Shown: in pieces, positions 1 through 8,994 of the stretch
How positions within the stretch are numbered: position 1 is the first letter of the stretch
Layout: each line of letters starts with the position of its first letter
NCBI RefSeq assembly: GCF_018380615.1
Contig: NZ_JAGYVZ010000001.1
Coordinates: 403,723-467,722 of the forward strand
Source of the DNA: Flavobacterium psychroterrae
GTDB lineage: Bacteria; Bacteroidota; Bacteroidia; Flavobacteriales; Flavobacteriaceae
Direction of reading: 5' to 3'
Length of the DNA stretch: 64,000 bases
Position numbers and translations under genes: made by a program
The notes under the pieces: generated by a model
The model's input: only the letters and a program-made list of their open reading frames with translations
What the model was told of the DNA's origin: nothing
Databases searched by the model: none

Positions 1-1077
1 GTAACTTTTAAAATTATTGAGATCTCTTTTTTGAAATGGACATTCTTTTAAGATATCAAAATCATATTTTTTTGGATAAATAATTTGAAAATTTAACGCT
101 CTTAGATTTGAAACTATCTTTTTGTCAAAATACACTTCCTTATACGTATCCACGGGAACATTAAAATATTCTGCTAATCTTTTGGTTTGTATTTCATGTT
201 CGTTGCCTGAAAATAATCGGGCTGCTTTTACAGGCTTTTCTGTGTATTGCATGTAACACAAACAATCGTGTTGCAATTCGTCAAAAGTCAATTGTTTATT
301 GTTAAAAGGATTTAAAGAAATGCTCCATGTTCCTGTTGACAATAAAACAAATGGTTCTGTAAAATTTATCGTGTACGGAATTATTGCCGATGAACTGTCG
401 TGTAAACCAACGCCAATGGCTAATCCGTCTTGTTGTTTGATGATGTCTTTTCCGTAATGAAGCGGTGGAATTTTAGCCGAAATATTTTCCTTTTTGAGCC
501 ATTTATGATACTTCATCTTTTTGAAATTCCAAAGATTGGTATGGCATCCAATACTTGTAATATCCGAAAAAGCTTCATTTGTTAATAGAAAACTCAAATA
601 TTGCGGTAAATGTAAACAGTATTTTACCTGATTGAATAATTCCGGCTTTTCTTCTTTCAGTCTGTAAATTTGCATTCCTGAATTCAGACTTCCTAAAACG
701 GGTGAAGCGGTTTTGACTGCAAAAGCTTCTTGCCCTTTGTATTTATTATAAAAATCGTTTTTTAACTCCTCCGGATATTCTTTTAAATAATTGTAAAGAG
801 GAGTTAAAACTTTTCCTTTTTCATCAATGTAGACAAAACTGGCACCATAAGTACTAAAATTGATGGCTTTTAAAACGTAATCTGTCTTGTTTTTTATTTC
901 TGATAATCGTTCAAAAATCCAGTTTTTAAGCACTTCTATATCTTCGCAGGGAAAACCATCTTCATCGACGGTTTCGTCCAGATTTACTGATTTCTCCCAA
1001 ACAATTTTATAGTTTTCATCAAATAAAAACACTTTCTTGTTTGTTTTACCAATGTCAAAAATTGCAACTACATTCAT
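1..1077 (-). CDS. rhaB: FGGY-family sugar kinase, probable rhamnulokinase (3' part missing)
   Basis: An open frame starts at the ATG at 1077 and runs off the window start with no stop, giving 359 residues of a family usually about 450-500 long. The N-terminus reads MNVVAIFDIGKTNKK, the ATP-binding phosphate 1 motif of FGGY kinases. Further on are HDSSAIIPY and LLSTGTWSISLNPF, typical of the rhamnulokinase/fuculokinase branch. The family phosphorylates a ketose in the cytoplasm. Next to an L-rhamnose isomerase and a rhamnulose-phosphate aldolase, the substrate is most likely L-rhamnulose (inference). It is the last visible gene of the minus-strand rhamnose operon, 138 bp after the isomerase. 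No frameshift is seen. A fuculokinase-type specificity cannot be excluded from sequence alone. Confidence 0.85.
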   Translation of the reverse strand, partial: MNVVAIFDIGKTNKKVFLFDENYKIVWEKSVNLDETVDEDGFPCEDIEVLKNWIFERLSEIKNKTDYVLKAINFSTYGASFVYIDEKGKVLTPLYNYLKEYPEELKNDFYNKYKGQEAFAVKTASPVLGSLNSGMQIYRLKEEKPELFNQVKYCLHLPQYLSFLLTNEAFSDITSIGCHTNLWNFKKMKYHKWLKKENISAKIPPLHYGKDIIKQQDGLAIGVGLHDSSSAIIPYTINFTEPFVLLSTGTWSISLNPFNNKQLTFDELQHDCLCYMQYTEKPVKAARLFSGNEHEIQTKRLAEYFNVPVDTYKEVYFDKKIVSNLRALNFQIIYPKKYDFDILKECPFQKRDLNNFKSY

Positions 1078-1215
1078 TTAATTAATTATGAATTATAAGT
1101 TATTAATTATGAGTTACAGAATTATGATTTTTGCTCCGCCTTTTTGTTTTTACATCAAACGATTGGTATAAACAAAATAGTTTATGAACGTTTAACTCAT
1201 AATTCATAACTCTAT
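1078..1215. repeat. Spacer with inverted TAACTCATAATTCATAA-type repeat
   Basis: The 138-bp spacer between the isomerase and the kinase contains AATTATGAATTATAAG and AATTATGAGTTA on the left, and the complementary TTAACTCATAATTCATAAC on the right. The transcript could therefore fold into an AT-rich hairpin between the two genes. It may modulate kinase expression or simply be one of the intergenic repeat families seen across this window. Confidence 0.5.
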
Positions 1216-2490
1216 TTATAAGCCTGTAGCCATTGTTTTTAAACCTCTTTCGCCTATTAGATTTTTTCTGATACCCAGACTGCGATACAATTCTACCGGA
1301 TTTAATGCCGCGCCGGAACGCAAACGAGCTTCGGCAACTAAGGCACGAACATCTGTACGGAAAGCATCCTGCAAAATTTCCTGTGCTTTAACTACGTCGT
1401 TTTCCTGCTGTGCAATTTCTAAAGCTTTTCTATCTACCAAAAGTGCCTGAGCATAAGCGATCATAATGGCTTCTACAGATTGCAATAAATCTTCTAAAGG
1501 ATCTTTGATGTTGTGCGAAGCGTCGATCATCCAGCCTAAATCTTTGGCGTGGTTCATTCCGCGAGCGTCCATTCCTTCGACTAATTCATTAAAAATCAAG
1601 AATAATTGGTATGGTTTTAAAGCTCCGGCGGTTAAATCGTCGTCTCCGTATTTTGAATCATTAAAGTGAAAACCACCCAGTTTTTCTTCCATCAACAATA
1701 AGGAAACGATTTGTTCAATATTGGCATTTGGTAAATGATGTCCTAAATCAACAAGAGTTTGCGCTTTGTCACCTAATTTTTTTACATATGAATATGATTG
1801 TCCCCAATCAGCCACTGTAGTTGAATAAAAGTTTGGCTCAGCACATTTATATTCTAAAAATAATTTCCAGTTTGAAGGTAATGCATCATAGATTTCTTCC
1901 AGACTTTCTAATGTATTTTGGTATGCTTTTCTAAAGTTTAATTGTCCCGGAAAAGAAGAACCATCGGCCAACCAGATCGTTAATGATTCTGATCCTAATT
2001 CGATTCCGTGTTGAATTACTTCTATATTATGAGCAATTGCCTGTTTGCGAACTGCTTTGTTTACGTTTTGTAATGATCCGAATTTATATGAATTTTCCTG
2101 ACCTGACTGATCTTGAAAAGTATTCGAATTCATGGCATCAAATCTTAAATTGTGTTGTGCAGCAAGGATTTTAATTGCTTTATAATCCTGTGGAATATCC
2201 CACGGAATGTGCAATGAAATGGCACCCGAAGCATTGTTTAAGGCATGAAGCAAACCTACATCTTCTATTTTTTCTTCGATTGAACGTGGTTCTCCACCTC
2301 CGGGAAAACGTCCGAATCTTGTTCCACCCGTTCCTAATGCCCAGGATGGAATTGCGATTTGAAAATCGATTAGTTTTTGAATAATTGCTTCTGTATCACC
2401 AATTTCTGATACTGTAAAAGCAAATTTATTTTGATGTTTTTTTAATAAATCTTCGTTGTGAGATGCGATATTGTTTGATCCGATTAACAT
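1216..2490 (-). CDS. rhaI: L-rhamnose isomerase (Pseudomonas stutzeri type)
   Basis: This 424-residue cytoplasmic enzyme belongs to the xylose-isomerase-like TIM-barrel family and converts L-rhamnose to L-rhamnulose. Visible motifs are EYKCAEPNFY near residue 213, LVDLGHHLPNANIEQ near 246 and FHFNDSKYGDDD near 274-285. These supply the Glu, Asp and His ligands of the metal pair in this family. WLADGSSFPGQ near 173 is also characteristic. Length matches the P. stutzeri-type enzyme rather than E. coli RhaA. It lies between the fused aldolase/dehydrogenase and the kinase on the same strand, so co-transcription is likely. The P. stutzeri enzyme is known to be promiscuous on rare sugars; whether that applies here is not visible. 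Confidence 0.93.
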   Translation of the reverse strand: MLIGSNNIASHNEDLLKKHQNKFAFTVSEIGDTEAIIQKLIDFQIAIPSWALGTGGTRFGRFPGGGEPRSIEEKIEDVGLLHALNNASGAISLHIPWDIPQDYKAIKILAAQHNLRFDAMNSNTFQDQSGQENSYKFGSLQNVNKAVRKQAIAHNIEVIQHGIELGSESLTIWLADGSSFPGQLNFRKAYQNTLESLEEIYDALPSNWKLFLEYKCAEPNFYSTTVADWGQSYSYVKKLGDKAQTLVDLGHHLPNANIEQIVSLLLMEEKLGGFHFNDSKYGDDDLTAGALKPYQLFLIFNELVEGMDARGMNHAKDLGWMIDASHNIKDPLEDLLQSVEAIMIAYAQALLVDRKALEIAQQENDVVKAQEILQDAFRTDVRALVAEARLRSGAALNPVELYRSLGIRKNLIGERGLKTMATGL

Positions 2491-2686
2491 ATTATTTATA
2501 TTTTAATAGAGACTACAATATATATAATTTATATAAACTGAACTCTGGTTTAACTTTACTATTTTATGCTATTATGCGACTTTTATGCGATGTGGAATGT
2601 CTAAAAAAATCTAACGTCCGAATGATATCGAACGCTAGACCACAAAAAACCACTTTTGCTTTAAACAAACTTAAAAACTTAACAAT

Positions 2687-4828
2687 CTATCTGTAAAAGC
2701 CCATTGATACGCCGCCATCTACGTTTAATGCGTTTCCTGTTGATTTACCCAGTAAACCACCAACAAAGGCAAAACAAGCGTTTGCAATATCATCCGGCAA
2801 TATAATTTCATTCAATAACGTACGTTTTGCATAATAAGCCGGCAACTCTTCAACCGTGATACCGTATGCTTTTGCACGACCTTCTGCCCAGCCTCCGGAC
2901 CAAATATTAGAGTCTGAGATTACTGCATCAGGATTTACTGTGTTTACACGAATTTTATCGGCACCTAGTTCAGCAGCCATTAAACGTGTCAAATGCGCCT
3001 GAGCTGCTTTTGCTGAACCGTAACCAGGATTATTTGGTCCTGCTACAACTGCATTTTTAGAAACAATATTCACAATATCTCCACCAAATCCCTGTTTGCG
3101 CATTACTTCGATTCCGGCTTTTGAAACAATAAATTGTCCTTTTACCAAAATGTCATACAATCTGTCCCATTCTTCCAGAGTGTGTTCTGCAATAGATTTA
3201 GAAATACTAATTCCTGCATTATTCACTATAATATCTGCACCTCCACAAGATAAACAAGCTTCGTCTAATGCTTTTTCTGTACTTTTTTCATCGGTCACAT
3301 TTAGTAAAGTACTTGAAACAGCATCTTTACCAAATAATTTTATAAACTCAGCTGTAGCGGTTTCTAAACGTTCTTCGTTAATGTCGTTGATCACGACACA
3401 AGCACCTTCCTGAGCAAATTTTTTCGCAATTGCTTTACCAATTCCGCCAGCAGAACCTGTAATTACAGCAATTCTTCCTGACAATGCTTTTGGTTTAGGC
3501 ATACGCTGTAATTTTGCTTCTTCAAGCAACCAATATTCAATATCAAAAGCTTCCTGACGCGGTAACGAAGTATATTCTGAAACTGCTTCAGCACCTTTCA
3601 TCACGTTTACTGCATTGATATAATATTCTGATGCCAATCGTGCCATTGTTTTATCTTTGGCAAAAGTGAACATTCCAACTCCCGGATATAAAATCACCAC
3701 CGGATTAGGGTCACGCATTGCCGGCGAATTTGACTTTTTACAAGTGTTGTAATAGTCTTTGTACATGGCGCGATATGACTCAAAAGCTGGTGTTAATTTT
3801 GCTTTGATTGCAGCAACATCTGATAAATCTTCGTTGGGTTCTAAGGTTAAAACCAAAGGACTGATTTTGGTACGTAAAAAGTGATCCGGACAAGAAGTTC
3901 CTAGCGGAGCTAATTTTGATAAATCATTTGAATTTATGAATTCCAAAACTCTTGCATCATCTGTATAATGTCCAATCATTTGACGCTCTGATGAACAGAA
4001 ACCTCTTAAAATTGGGGCTACTTTTGCTGCTTTTAATTTACGATCTTCAGCAGGAAGACTTTCTATTTTTTTACCTCCAAAAACAGGACGTTTTTTTCCG
4101 AAGTTATTTTCTAAATATTCTGCACATTTTTCGATTACTTCAAGCGTGTTGATATAACTTTCATAAGCAGTATCTCCCCAGGTAAATAATCCGTGGGAAC
4201 CTAACATGATTCCGCGTAATTTTTTACCTTTTTTTTCTGCTTCTTCCAGACAAGTTCTTAACTGAAGTCCGAGATCAAAACCCGGACGCTGCCATCCTAC
4301 CCAGCCAATTTCACCGTTGAATAATTCGTCGGTAATTTTAGCTCCGTCTTTTGCTGCTGCAATTGCAATTGCCGCATCAGGATGTAAGTGATCAATATGT
4401 TTAAAGGGTAAAAAACCATGTAAAGGCGTATCGATAGAAGGTGCTTTTGAAGCTAAATCGAAAATACAGTGATTGAATAATTCGACCATTTCATCTTCAA
4501 ACTCAATTCCTCTGTACACATTTTCAAGATTGCGAAGTCGGTCCAGATAAAGCGCCGCACAACCTGATTTTGTTAGCGTACCAATGTCTCCACCAGAGCC
4601 TTTGATCCACATCACCTCAGAGCTCGCTCCGGTTAGCGGATCTTTATCAGTAATTTTTACCGATGTGTTTCCACCGCCATAGTTAGTCAATCTTAAATCA
4701 GCTCCTAATAAATTAGAACGATAAATGAAAAGCCCCACTTCATCTCCTGCCAATGCTGCTGCCTGAGCCTCATCCCAAAGATAGCTTACATGCTTAAAAG
4801 TCATATTATTTATATTTATATTCGACAT
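2687..4828 (-). CDS. rhaD: Bifunctional rhamnulose-1-phosphate aldolase / short-chain alcohol dehydrogenase
   Basis: This 713-residue protein fuses two enzymes. The N-terminal part (roughly residues 15-430) is a class II aldolase with GGGNTSVK near 51, the zinc-histidine stretch TPLHGFLPFKHIDHLHP and LGSHGLFTWGD. The C-terminal part (from about 445) is an NAD-dependent short-chain dehydrogenase with TGSAGGIGKAIA, NNAGIS and the catalytic Y-x-x-x-K in YGSAKAAQ. The family cleaves L-rhamnulose-1-phosphate to dihydroxyacetone phosphate and L-lactaldehyde, and the dehydrogenase half is thought to process lactaldehyde. The gene starts 24 bp after rhaT, which indicates an operon. The 196-bp gap to rhaI carries no repeat that I could classify. 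Confidence 0.94.
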   Translation of the reverse strand: MSNININNMTFKHVSYLWDEAQAAALAGDEVGLFIYRSNLLGADLRLTNYGGGNTSVKITDKDPLTGASSEVMWIKGSGGDIGTLTKSGCAALYLDRLRNLENVYRGIEFEDEMVELFNHCIFDLASKAPSIDTPLHGFLPFKHIDHLHPDAAIAIAAAKDGAKITDELFNGEIGWVGWQRPGFDLGLQLRTCLEEAEKKGKKLRGIMLGSHGLFTWGDTAYESYINTLEVIEKCAEYLENNFGKKRPVFGGKKIESLPAEDRKLKAAKVAPILRGFCSSERQMIGHYTDDARVLEFINSNDLSKLAPLGTSCPDHFLRTKISPLVLTLEPNEDLSDVAAIKAKLTPAFESYRAMYKDYYNTCKKSNSPAMRDPNPVVILYPGVGMFTFAKDKTMARLASEYYINAVNVMKGAEAVSEYTSLPRQEAFDIEYWLLEEAKLQRMPKPKALSGRIAVITGSAGGIGKAIAKKFAQEGACVVINDINEERLETATAEFIKLFGKDAVSSTLLNVTDEKSTEKALDEACLSCGGADIIVNNAGISISKSIAEHTLEEWDRLYDILVKGQFIVSKAGIEVMRKQGFGGDIVNIVSKNAVVAGPNNPGYGSAKAAQAHLTRLMAAELGADKIRVNTVNPDAVISDSNIWSGGWAEGRAKAYGITVEELPAYYAKRTLLNEIILPDDIANACFAFVGGLLGKSTGNALNVDGGVSMGFYR

Positions 4829-4852
4829 TGTTGTTACGTTATTTCTGTATGT

Positions 4853-5902
4853 TTATAATGAATTTCCAATTCCAACTAAAACAATTGACAGCATGATTAA
4901 TGCAATTCCCCAGGCAAATGTTCTAAGTGTTCTTTTAGAAACTCCCGCCCATTCTTTCAAATAAAATCCCCAAAAATTGGCTGTCAGGATAATGGTTGCC
5001 ATGTGTAAAATCCATGAACTTGCACCGTTTCCTAATTTGCTTTCTCCCATTCCGTAAAAGAAAAATTGTAAAAACCACATTGTTCCTGCAATTGCCGAGA
5101 AAAGAATGTTTTTTGAAATTGGTGTGTTTTTATTGGTATAATCTGAAAAGGTTCTGTTTTTGAAATTCAGGTACATGCACCAGATAAAATTGGTGGTTAA
5201 ACCTCCCCACATCAAAACGATATAAGTAACGTTGTTTTGAAAAAGCGGATTACAACCGTAGCTTACTGCAGTTTCTGCCATTGGTTTTCCGGCTTCGATT
5301 CCGTAGTTAAAAAACGAACTCAAAATCCCTGAAATCACCGCGATAATCAACCCTTTTACTAAACTGAAATCTTTATCTCTGTCTTGATGTCCGGATGCGA
5401 AATCTCTTTCTTTCAAAATCCCTGCTTTTCCTGAAATTGCAATTCCCAAAAGGCAAACTGCAACTCCTGCTAAAACCAGTTGTCCGCCTGGATTTGAAAG
5501 CATATGACTGAATGAAATTTTACCCGCTGTAGGATAGATATCGTAATAAATTGAAGGAACTAATGCGCCAAAAGCAGAACAGAATCCTAAGATGATGGAG
5601 TTTCCTAACGACATTCCTAAGTAACGAACGCCTAAACCGTATGTTAATCCTCCAATTCCCCAAATCAGTCCCATTGAAAATGTGAATGCTTTTATTGATG
5701 GTGAGGCAGTTGCAATAATTTCAACAAAATTTGGAATCGTTAAATAAGCTGCGATTGGCGGCACTATTAACCAGGAGAAAAAACCTCCTATGATCCAGTA
5801 GCTTTCCCAAGCCCAATCTTTTACTTTTTTAAAAGGCATATAAAAACTACCTGAAGAAAATCCTCCGATAGAATGAAAAATAATTCCTAATAATGATTCC
5901 AT
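4853..5902 (-). CDS. rhaT: L-rhamnose/proton symporter
   Basis: A 349-residue polytopic inner-membrane protein close in length to E. coli RhaT (344). I chose the ATG at 5902 because the protein then begins MESLLGIIFHSIGGFSSGSF, the conserved RhaT start. A longer frame reaching 6040 adds 46 polar residues unlike the family. About ten hydrophobic segments are visible, with SSGSFYMPFKKVKDWAWESYW after the first and WILHMATIILTANFWG near the C-terminus. It imports L-rhamnose across the cytoplasmic membrane after outer-membrane and periplasmic processing. It is the first gene of the rhamnose operon, divergent from the GntR regulator. Confidence 0.93.
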   Translation of the reverse strand: MESLLGIIFHSIGGFSSGSFYMPFKKVKDWAWESYWIIGGFFSWLIVPPIAAYLTIPNFVEIIATASPSIKAFTFSMGLIWGIGGLTYGLGVRYLGMSLGNSIILGFCSAFGALVPSIYYDIYPTAGKISFSHMLSNPGGQLVLAGVAVCLLGIAISGKAGILKERDFASGHQDRDKDFSLVKGLIIAVISGILSSFFNYGIEAGKPMAETAVSYGCNPLFQNNVTYIVLMWGGLTTNFIWCMYLNFKNRTFSDYTNKNTPISKNILFSAIAGTMWFLQFFFYGMGESKLGNGASSWILHMATIILTANFWGFYLKEWAGVSKRTLRTFAWGIALIMLSIVLVGIGNSL

Positions 5903-6289
5903 TAATGATTTTGTTTTGTGGTTATTGTGATAGTTAATTTTGTTTTGTAAAATAATAGAATGTAAAAAAGAAAACTGTCCTGTACTATCCTTTATAGTTT
6001 TGCCATTTATGTTAAAACTGAGAATTATTGCAAAGAACAACCCTCAAATATTAGAAATATAAATTTAAAATTTCTATTTTAGCAATCGATTTCGTAATTA
6101 TTATATCCTCAATTTGCCAGAAATAAACAAATCAGCAAAAAATATAAAATAAGCCTTATTTAATTTTGAAGCTTTTGTGAGAAAAGTAACAAGCAGGTTC
6201 GTTTTAAAGATTTCAGATCAACTTTTGATATAAATTATGATTTAAGAGGATGTCGTAACCAGCTGTCGCCTAATTTACAAGCCAAAAAA
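5903..6289. promoter_or_regulatory. Divergent control region between rhaT operon and GntR regulator
   Basis: This 387-bp AT-rich region separates the outward-reading rhaT and GntR genes and must hold both promoters. A TAnnTTTG match (TAATTTTG, 6161-6168) reads toward the regulator but lacks a clear TTG at -33. AATCGATT occurs near 6084 but is not extended into a palindrome. I could not identify the GntR operator. Confidence 0.5.
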
Positions 6290-7330
6290 ATGATTAAACT
6301 TATTAAAATAGATGAAGATTCCAGGGTTCCTAAATACAAACAAATTGTAGACTCGATCCTGCAGAATATTGCGAACGGAAATTTAAAAATAAATCAAAAA
6401 ATACCCTCCATAAATAGCTTTAGTGAAGAATTTTATATGTCGAGAGATACAGTAGAAAAGGCATATAATATTTTAAAAGAGCGAAAAATAATATCATCCA
6501 TCAGAGGAAAAGGATATTATATCACCCGAACGAAACTTGAATCTAAAGTAAATATTTTGTTTGTGCTTAATAAACTGAGTGCCTATAAAATGAAAACTTA
6601 CAACTCTTTTATTAATACTGTTGGCGCAAATGCTCACGTTGATCTTCATATTTATCATTGTGATGAAACCTTGTTTCTCAACTTATTAGACAAGTTTGAA
6701 GGCGCTTATGATTATTATGTAATTACCACACATTTTAAAACCGATGAATTAAAACACCTTAGTTTTACGGATGAAGTGGCAAAGGCAATCCAGAGAATTC
6801 CGGATGAAAAGCTGGTTTTAATGGATAATATTAAACTGGGAATGGACGGTGAAATCATCAAGATTTATCAGGATTTTGAAAATGATATTTATAATGCGTT
6901 AAAAGAAGGTCTTTCGAAAATAAGTAAATATAAAAAGTTAATTTTAGTTTATCCGGACAAGGCCGTTTATCCTTATCCACGCAGAATTTTACATGGATTT
7001 AAAAAGTTTTGCGTCGAGCACGAAATCAATTTTGAGATTTTAAGCGAAGTCTATGACGATATGATTCTTAAAAAAGGCGATTTATTTATTACTATAGAAG
7101 AATCTGACCTGGTGAATTTAATGAAACAAATTCGTGATGAAGAATATGTTTTAGGGAAAGATATTGGCATAATCTCTTATAATGATACTCCTTTAAAAGA
7201 GCTTCTTGGGATCACAGTAATGTCGACTGATTTTAATGTGATGGGGGAAACTGCTGCAAGAATGATTTTGAATAAAGAAAAAGGACAGGTAAAAGTGCCG
7301 TTTAATTTTATTGATCGAAATTCGATATAG
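6290..7330 (+). CDS. GntR-family regulator with sugar-binding effector domain, probable rhamnose regulator
   Basis: This 346-residue protein has a GntR winged helix at residues 1-75. The segment KYKQIVDSILQNI opens it, with SRDTVEKAYNILK as recognition helix and IRGKGYYI as the wing. The remaining 260 residues resemble a periplasmic-binding-protein/LacI-type effector domain (DIGIISYNDTPLKELLGIT, FNVMGETAARMIL near the C-terminus). That combination is common in Bacteroidota sugar regulators. Its divergent position beside the rhamnose operon suggests it senses L-rhamnose or an intermediate and controls that operon (inference). A perfect 16-bp hairpin follows the stop. Confidence 0.85.
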   Translation: MIKLIKIDEDSRVPKYKQIVDSILQNIANGNLKINQKIPSINSFSEEFYMSRDTVEKAYNILKERKIISSIRGKGYYITRTKLESKVNILFVLNKLSAYKMKTYNSFINTVGANAHVDLHIYHCDETLFLNLLDKFEGAYDYYVITTHFKTDELKHLSFTDEVAKAIQRIPDEKLVLMDNIKLGMDGEIIKIYQDFENDIYNALKEGLSKISKYKKLILVYPDKAVYPYPRRILHGFKKFCVEHEINFEILSEVYDDMILKKGDLFITIEESDLVNLMKQIRDEEYVLGKDIGIISYNDTPLKELLGITVMSTDFNVMGETAARMILNKEKGQVKVPFNFIDRNSI

Positions 7331-7360
7331 ATTTTAATGTTTTTTTATATAATTAAGATC

Positions 7361-7402
7361 AAAACTAAAAAAGCTCCAGATCAATTGAGCTTTTTTAGTT
7401 TT
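7361..7402 (+). terminator. Perfect 16-bp stem terminator after GntR regulator
   Basis: Arms at 7361-7376 and 7387-7402 are perfect complements (AAAACTAAAAAAGCTC and its reverse complement) around a 10-base loop. A-rich and T-rich ends make it usable in both directions. It lies 30 bp after the regulator stop. Confidence 0.85.
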
Positions 7403-7451
7403 AGTAGTTTTTTTGCTTCAAAGTCAGTACGGGCACAATTTTTTTCTTTAT

Positions 7452-7504
7452 ATAAAAAAAACAGAGTCAAAAATTAAAGTGTAGACACTTCTTTTCCAAC
7501 TCTG
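7452..7504 (-). terminator. Terminator for the three-gene hypothetical operon
   Basis: Read on the minus strand, CAGAGT (7504-7499) pairs with ACTCTG (7467-7462), followed by a run of eight T. An inner AAGTGT/ACACTT hairpin sits inside the loop. It lies about 60 bp after the DUF1266-type gene. Confidence 0.65.
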
Positions 7505-7562
7505 CTTGTTTATTTAATTTTCGATTTCTTATTTTAAAGGAAAACAGGTTTACTCTTTGCCT

Positions 7563-8276
7563 TTAAAGATACTTTTTATCTTTAAGTGGGCTCTTTGCAT
7601 TATGGAGCAAATCATCAGCAATTTGTATCATTCCGCTGTTGTTTGAACCTCCCCAAAGTGCTCTTCCAAAGATGTAGCTAATAGTATATTCTTCCCAAGT
7701 AAGGCAATAATTTTTTATACCTACATACGAATTTCTTAAATATTCTTTCATCTCTGTTTCAGAAAGATAACCTGCTTCATAGCAACAACGTGATAAAAAT
7801 GATCCTCTGCCGTAATTCCAGGCTGAATCTTTTATTTTTTTTATCTGAGCAAAATTCTTGATTACATTTTGCTCTAAAAGCTCAGGTATAACGTTGTTTA
7901 AACTTCGATATATTTGTAAATATTCTTGAAAAATTTCTTCTTCGTTGGGTAAATCTGATTTTAAAATAGCAACATAGTTTTCTTTATTTTCAAAAGCACT
8001 ATAAACTACATTTATATATTGATCCTGGTTTCTTTCCTGCAAATCTAAAAGTATTGCTATGGCTGTTTCTTTATCAAACACGCTCCAATAATCTTCTAAA
8101 ATCGTCTTGATTGTCGATTTACTTAGCCCTGTTTCGTACGAATTAAGGTAGGCTGATTGCTGTTCAGCATACATGGAACTAATTAATAAATAATCTAATT
8201 GCTGACCAACTACTTTATTTTTATCGTTTAATCTTATGCTTTTAAACGCATTGAAAATTTTCGAAAATACACTCAT
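7563..8276 (-). CDS. DUF1266-domain protein
   Basis: A 237-residue soluble protein without signal peptide. The C-terminal half carries AWNYGRGSFLSRCCYEAGYL near residue 153, then EEYTISYIFGRALWGG. This spacing of conserved Trp, Arg, Gly-Tyr and Gly-Arg is what I know from DUF1266 proteins, which have no assigned activity. The N-terminal half is helical and unassigned. It is the last of three same-strand genes, only 5 bp after its neighbour, so an operon is likely. Nothing links it to polysaccharide use; it lies between the rhamnose operon and the RG-I locus. Confidence 0.7.
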   Translation of the reverse strand: MSVFSKIFNAFKSIRLNDKNKVVGQQLDYLLISSMYAEQQSAYLNSYETGLSKSTIKTILEDYWSVFDKETAIAILLDLQERNQDQYINVVYSAFENKENYVAILKSDLPNEEEIFQEYLQIYRSLNNVIPELLEQNVIKNFAQIKKIKDSAWNYGRGSFLSRCCYEAGYLSETEMKEYLRNSYVGIKNYCLTWEEYTISYIFGRALWGGSNNSGMIQIADDLLHNAKSPLKDKKYL

Positions 8277-8281
8277 TGCCC

Positions 8282-8980
8282 TTATGCTACTTGCAGATTT
8301 GGAAATTTGTCTTGCAATACTTTTACAAAGTTTTCGCCTACTACCTGATATTTTGCTCTGGTTAATACTTGTTTGTTCAAATTTAAAAGATCTGTTGGAT
8401 CCGGAACATAATGCAATCTGTCGTGAATTTCAAGCGCCAAAGGATTACCATCTATATTGAATGTAATGATATGAGTTTTTGGCAAATATTCTTCAGAAGA
8501 TTTTGAATATACTCCTAACTGTGATTTTAAAATACCTCCATATTCAAGTCTTGCCTCTTCAATACGGAAATTATCAAAAACAACATGCTCGTCTAATTCT
8601 CCTACAGCATCGGTACTGAAAAAATGCAAATCATTACCGCTCAATACCCAGAAACATTCGGTTTCTACGCGCTGAAGTTTTACACCTACAGCAGAAATGG
8701 CAACGTTTTTTATTCCGTCAGTTACAACTTCCTGAACTTTATTGGCTTTGGTCTGAGGAACTGATCCAGAGGTGTAAGCATCTATTGATTTTCCTTTCAT
8801 CCATTGTGTTAATTGGGGGAAATCCTGTTTTAAAACTTCTTCTTTATGAAGATCGTATTTGGTTCTTTCAAGATCTAAGTCAATTTCTGTTTTTGCTGCT
8901 GCGTGTTTTTTATTCATGTATACCATAAAACCGATACCGGCAATTACTAATACAACGGGAATTAAAAAAAGTGGATTCAT
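8282..8980 (-). CDS. Hypothetical protein with N-terminal membrane anchor
   Basis: A 232-residue protein whose first 25 residues (MNPLFLIPVVLVIAGIGFMV, then YMNKK) form one membrane helix followed by positive charge. That predicts a cytoplasmic bulk domain. The rest is a mixed alpha/beta domain with no motif I recognise (for example NDLHFFSTDAVGELDEHVVF and KTHIITFNIDGNPLALEIHD, which read as a sandwich of beta strands). It is the middle gene of a three-gene cluster, 14 bp after the upstream gene and 5 bp before the DUF1266 gene. The function is unknown. Confidence 0.75.
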   Translation of the reverse strand: MNPLFLIPVVLVIAGIGFMVYMNKKHAAAKTEIDLDLERTKYDLHKEEVLKQDFPQLTQWMKGKSIDAYTSGSVPQTKANKVQEVVTDGIKNVAISAVGVKLQRVETECFWVLSGNDLHFFSTDAVGELDEHVVFDNFRIEEARLEYGGILKSQLGVYSKSSEEYLPKTHIITFNIDGNPLALEIHDRLHYVPDPTDLLNLNKQVLTRAKYQVVGENFVKVLQDKFPNLQVA

Positions 8981-8994
8981 AATTTAATTTTTTA

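Noticed and set aside
5903..6040. A 46-residue N-terminal extension of RhaT.
   Set aside because: The extension is polar and low-complexity, whereas the internal Met starts the conserved RhaT sequence and gives family length.
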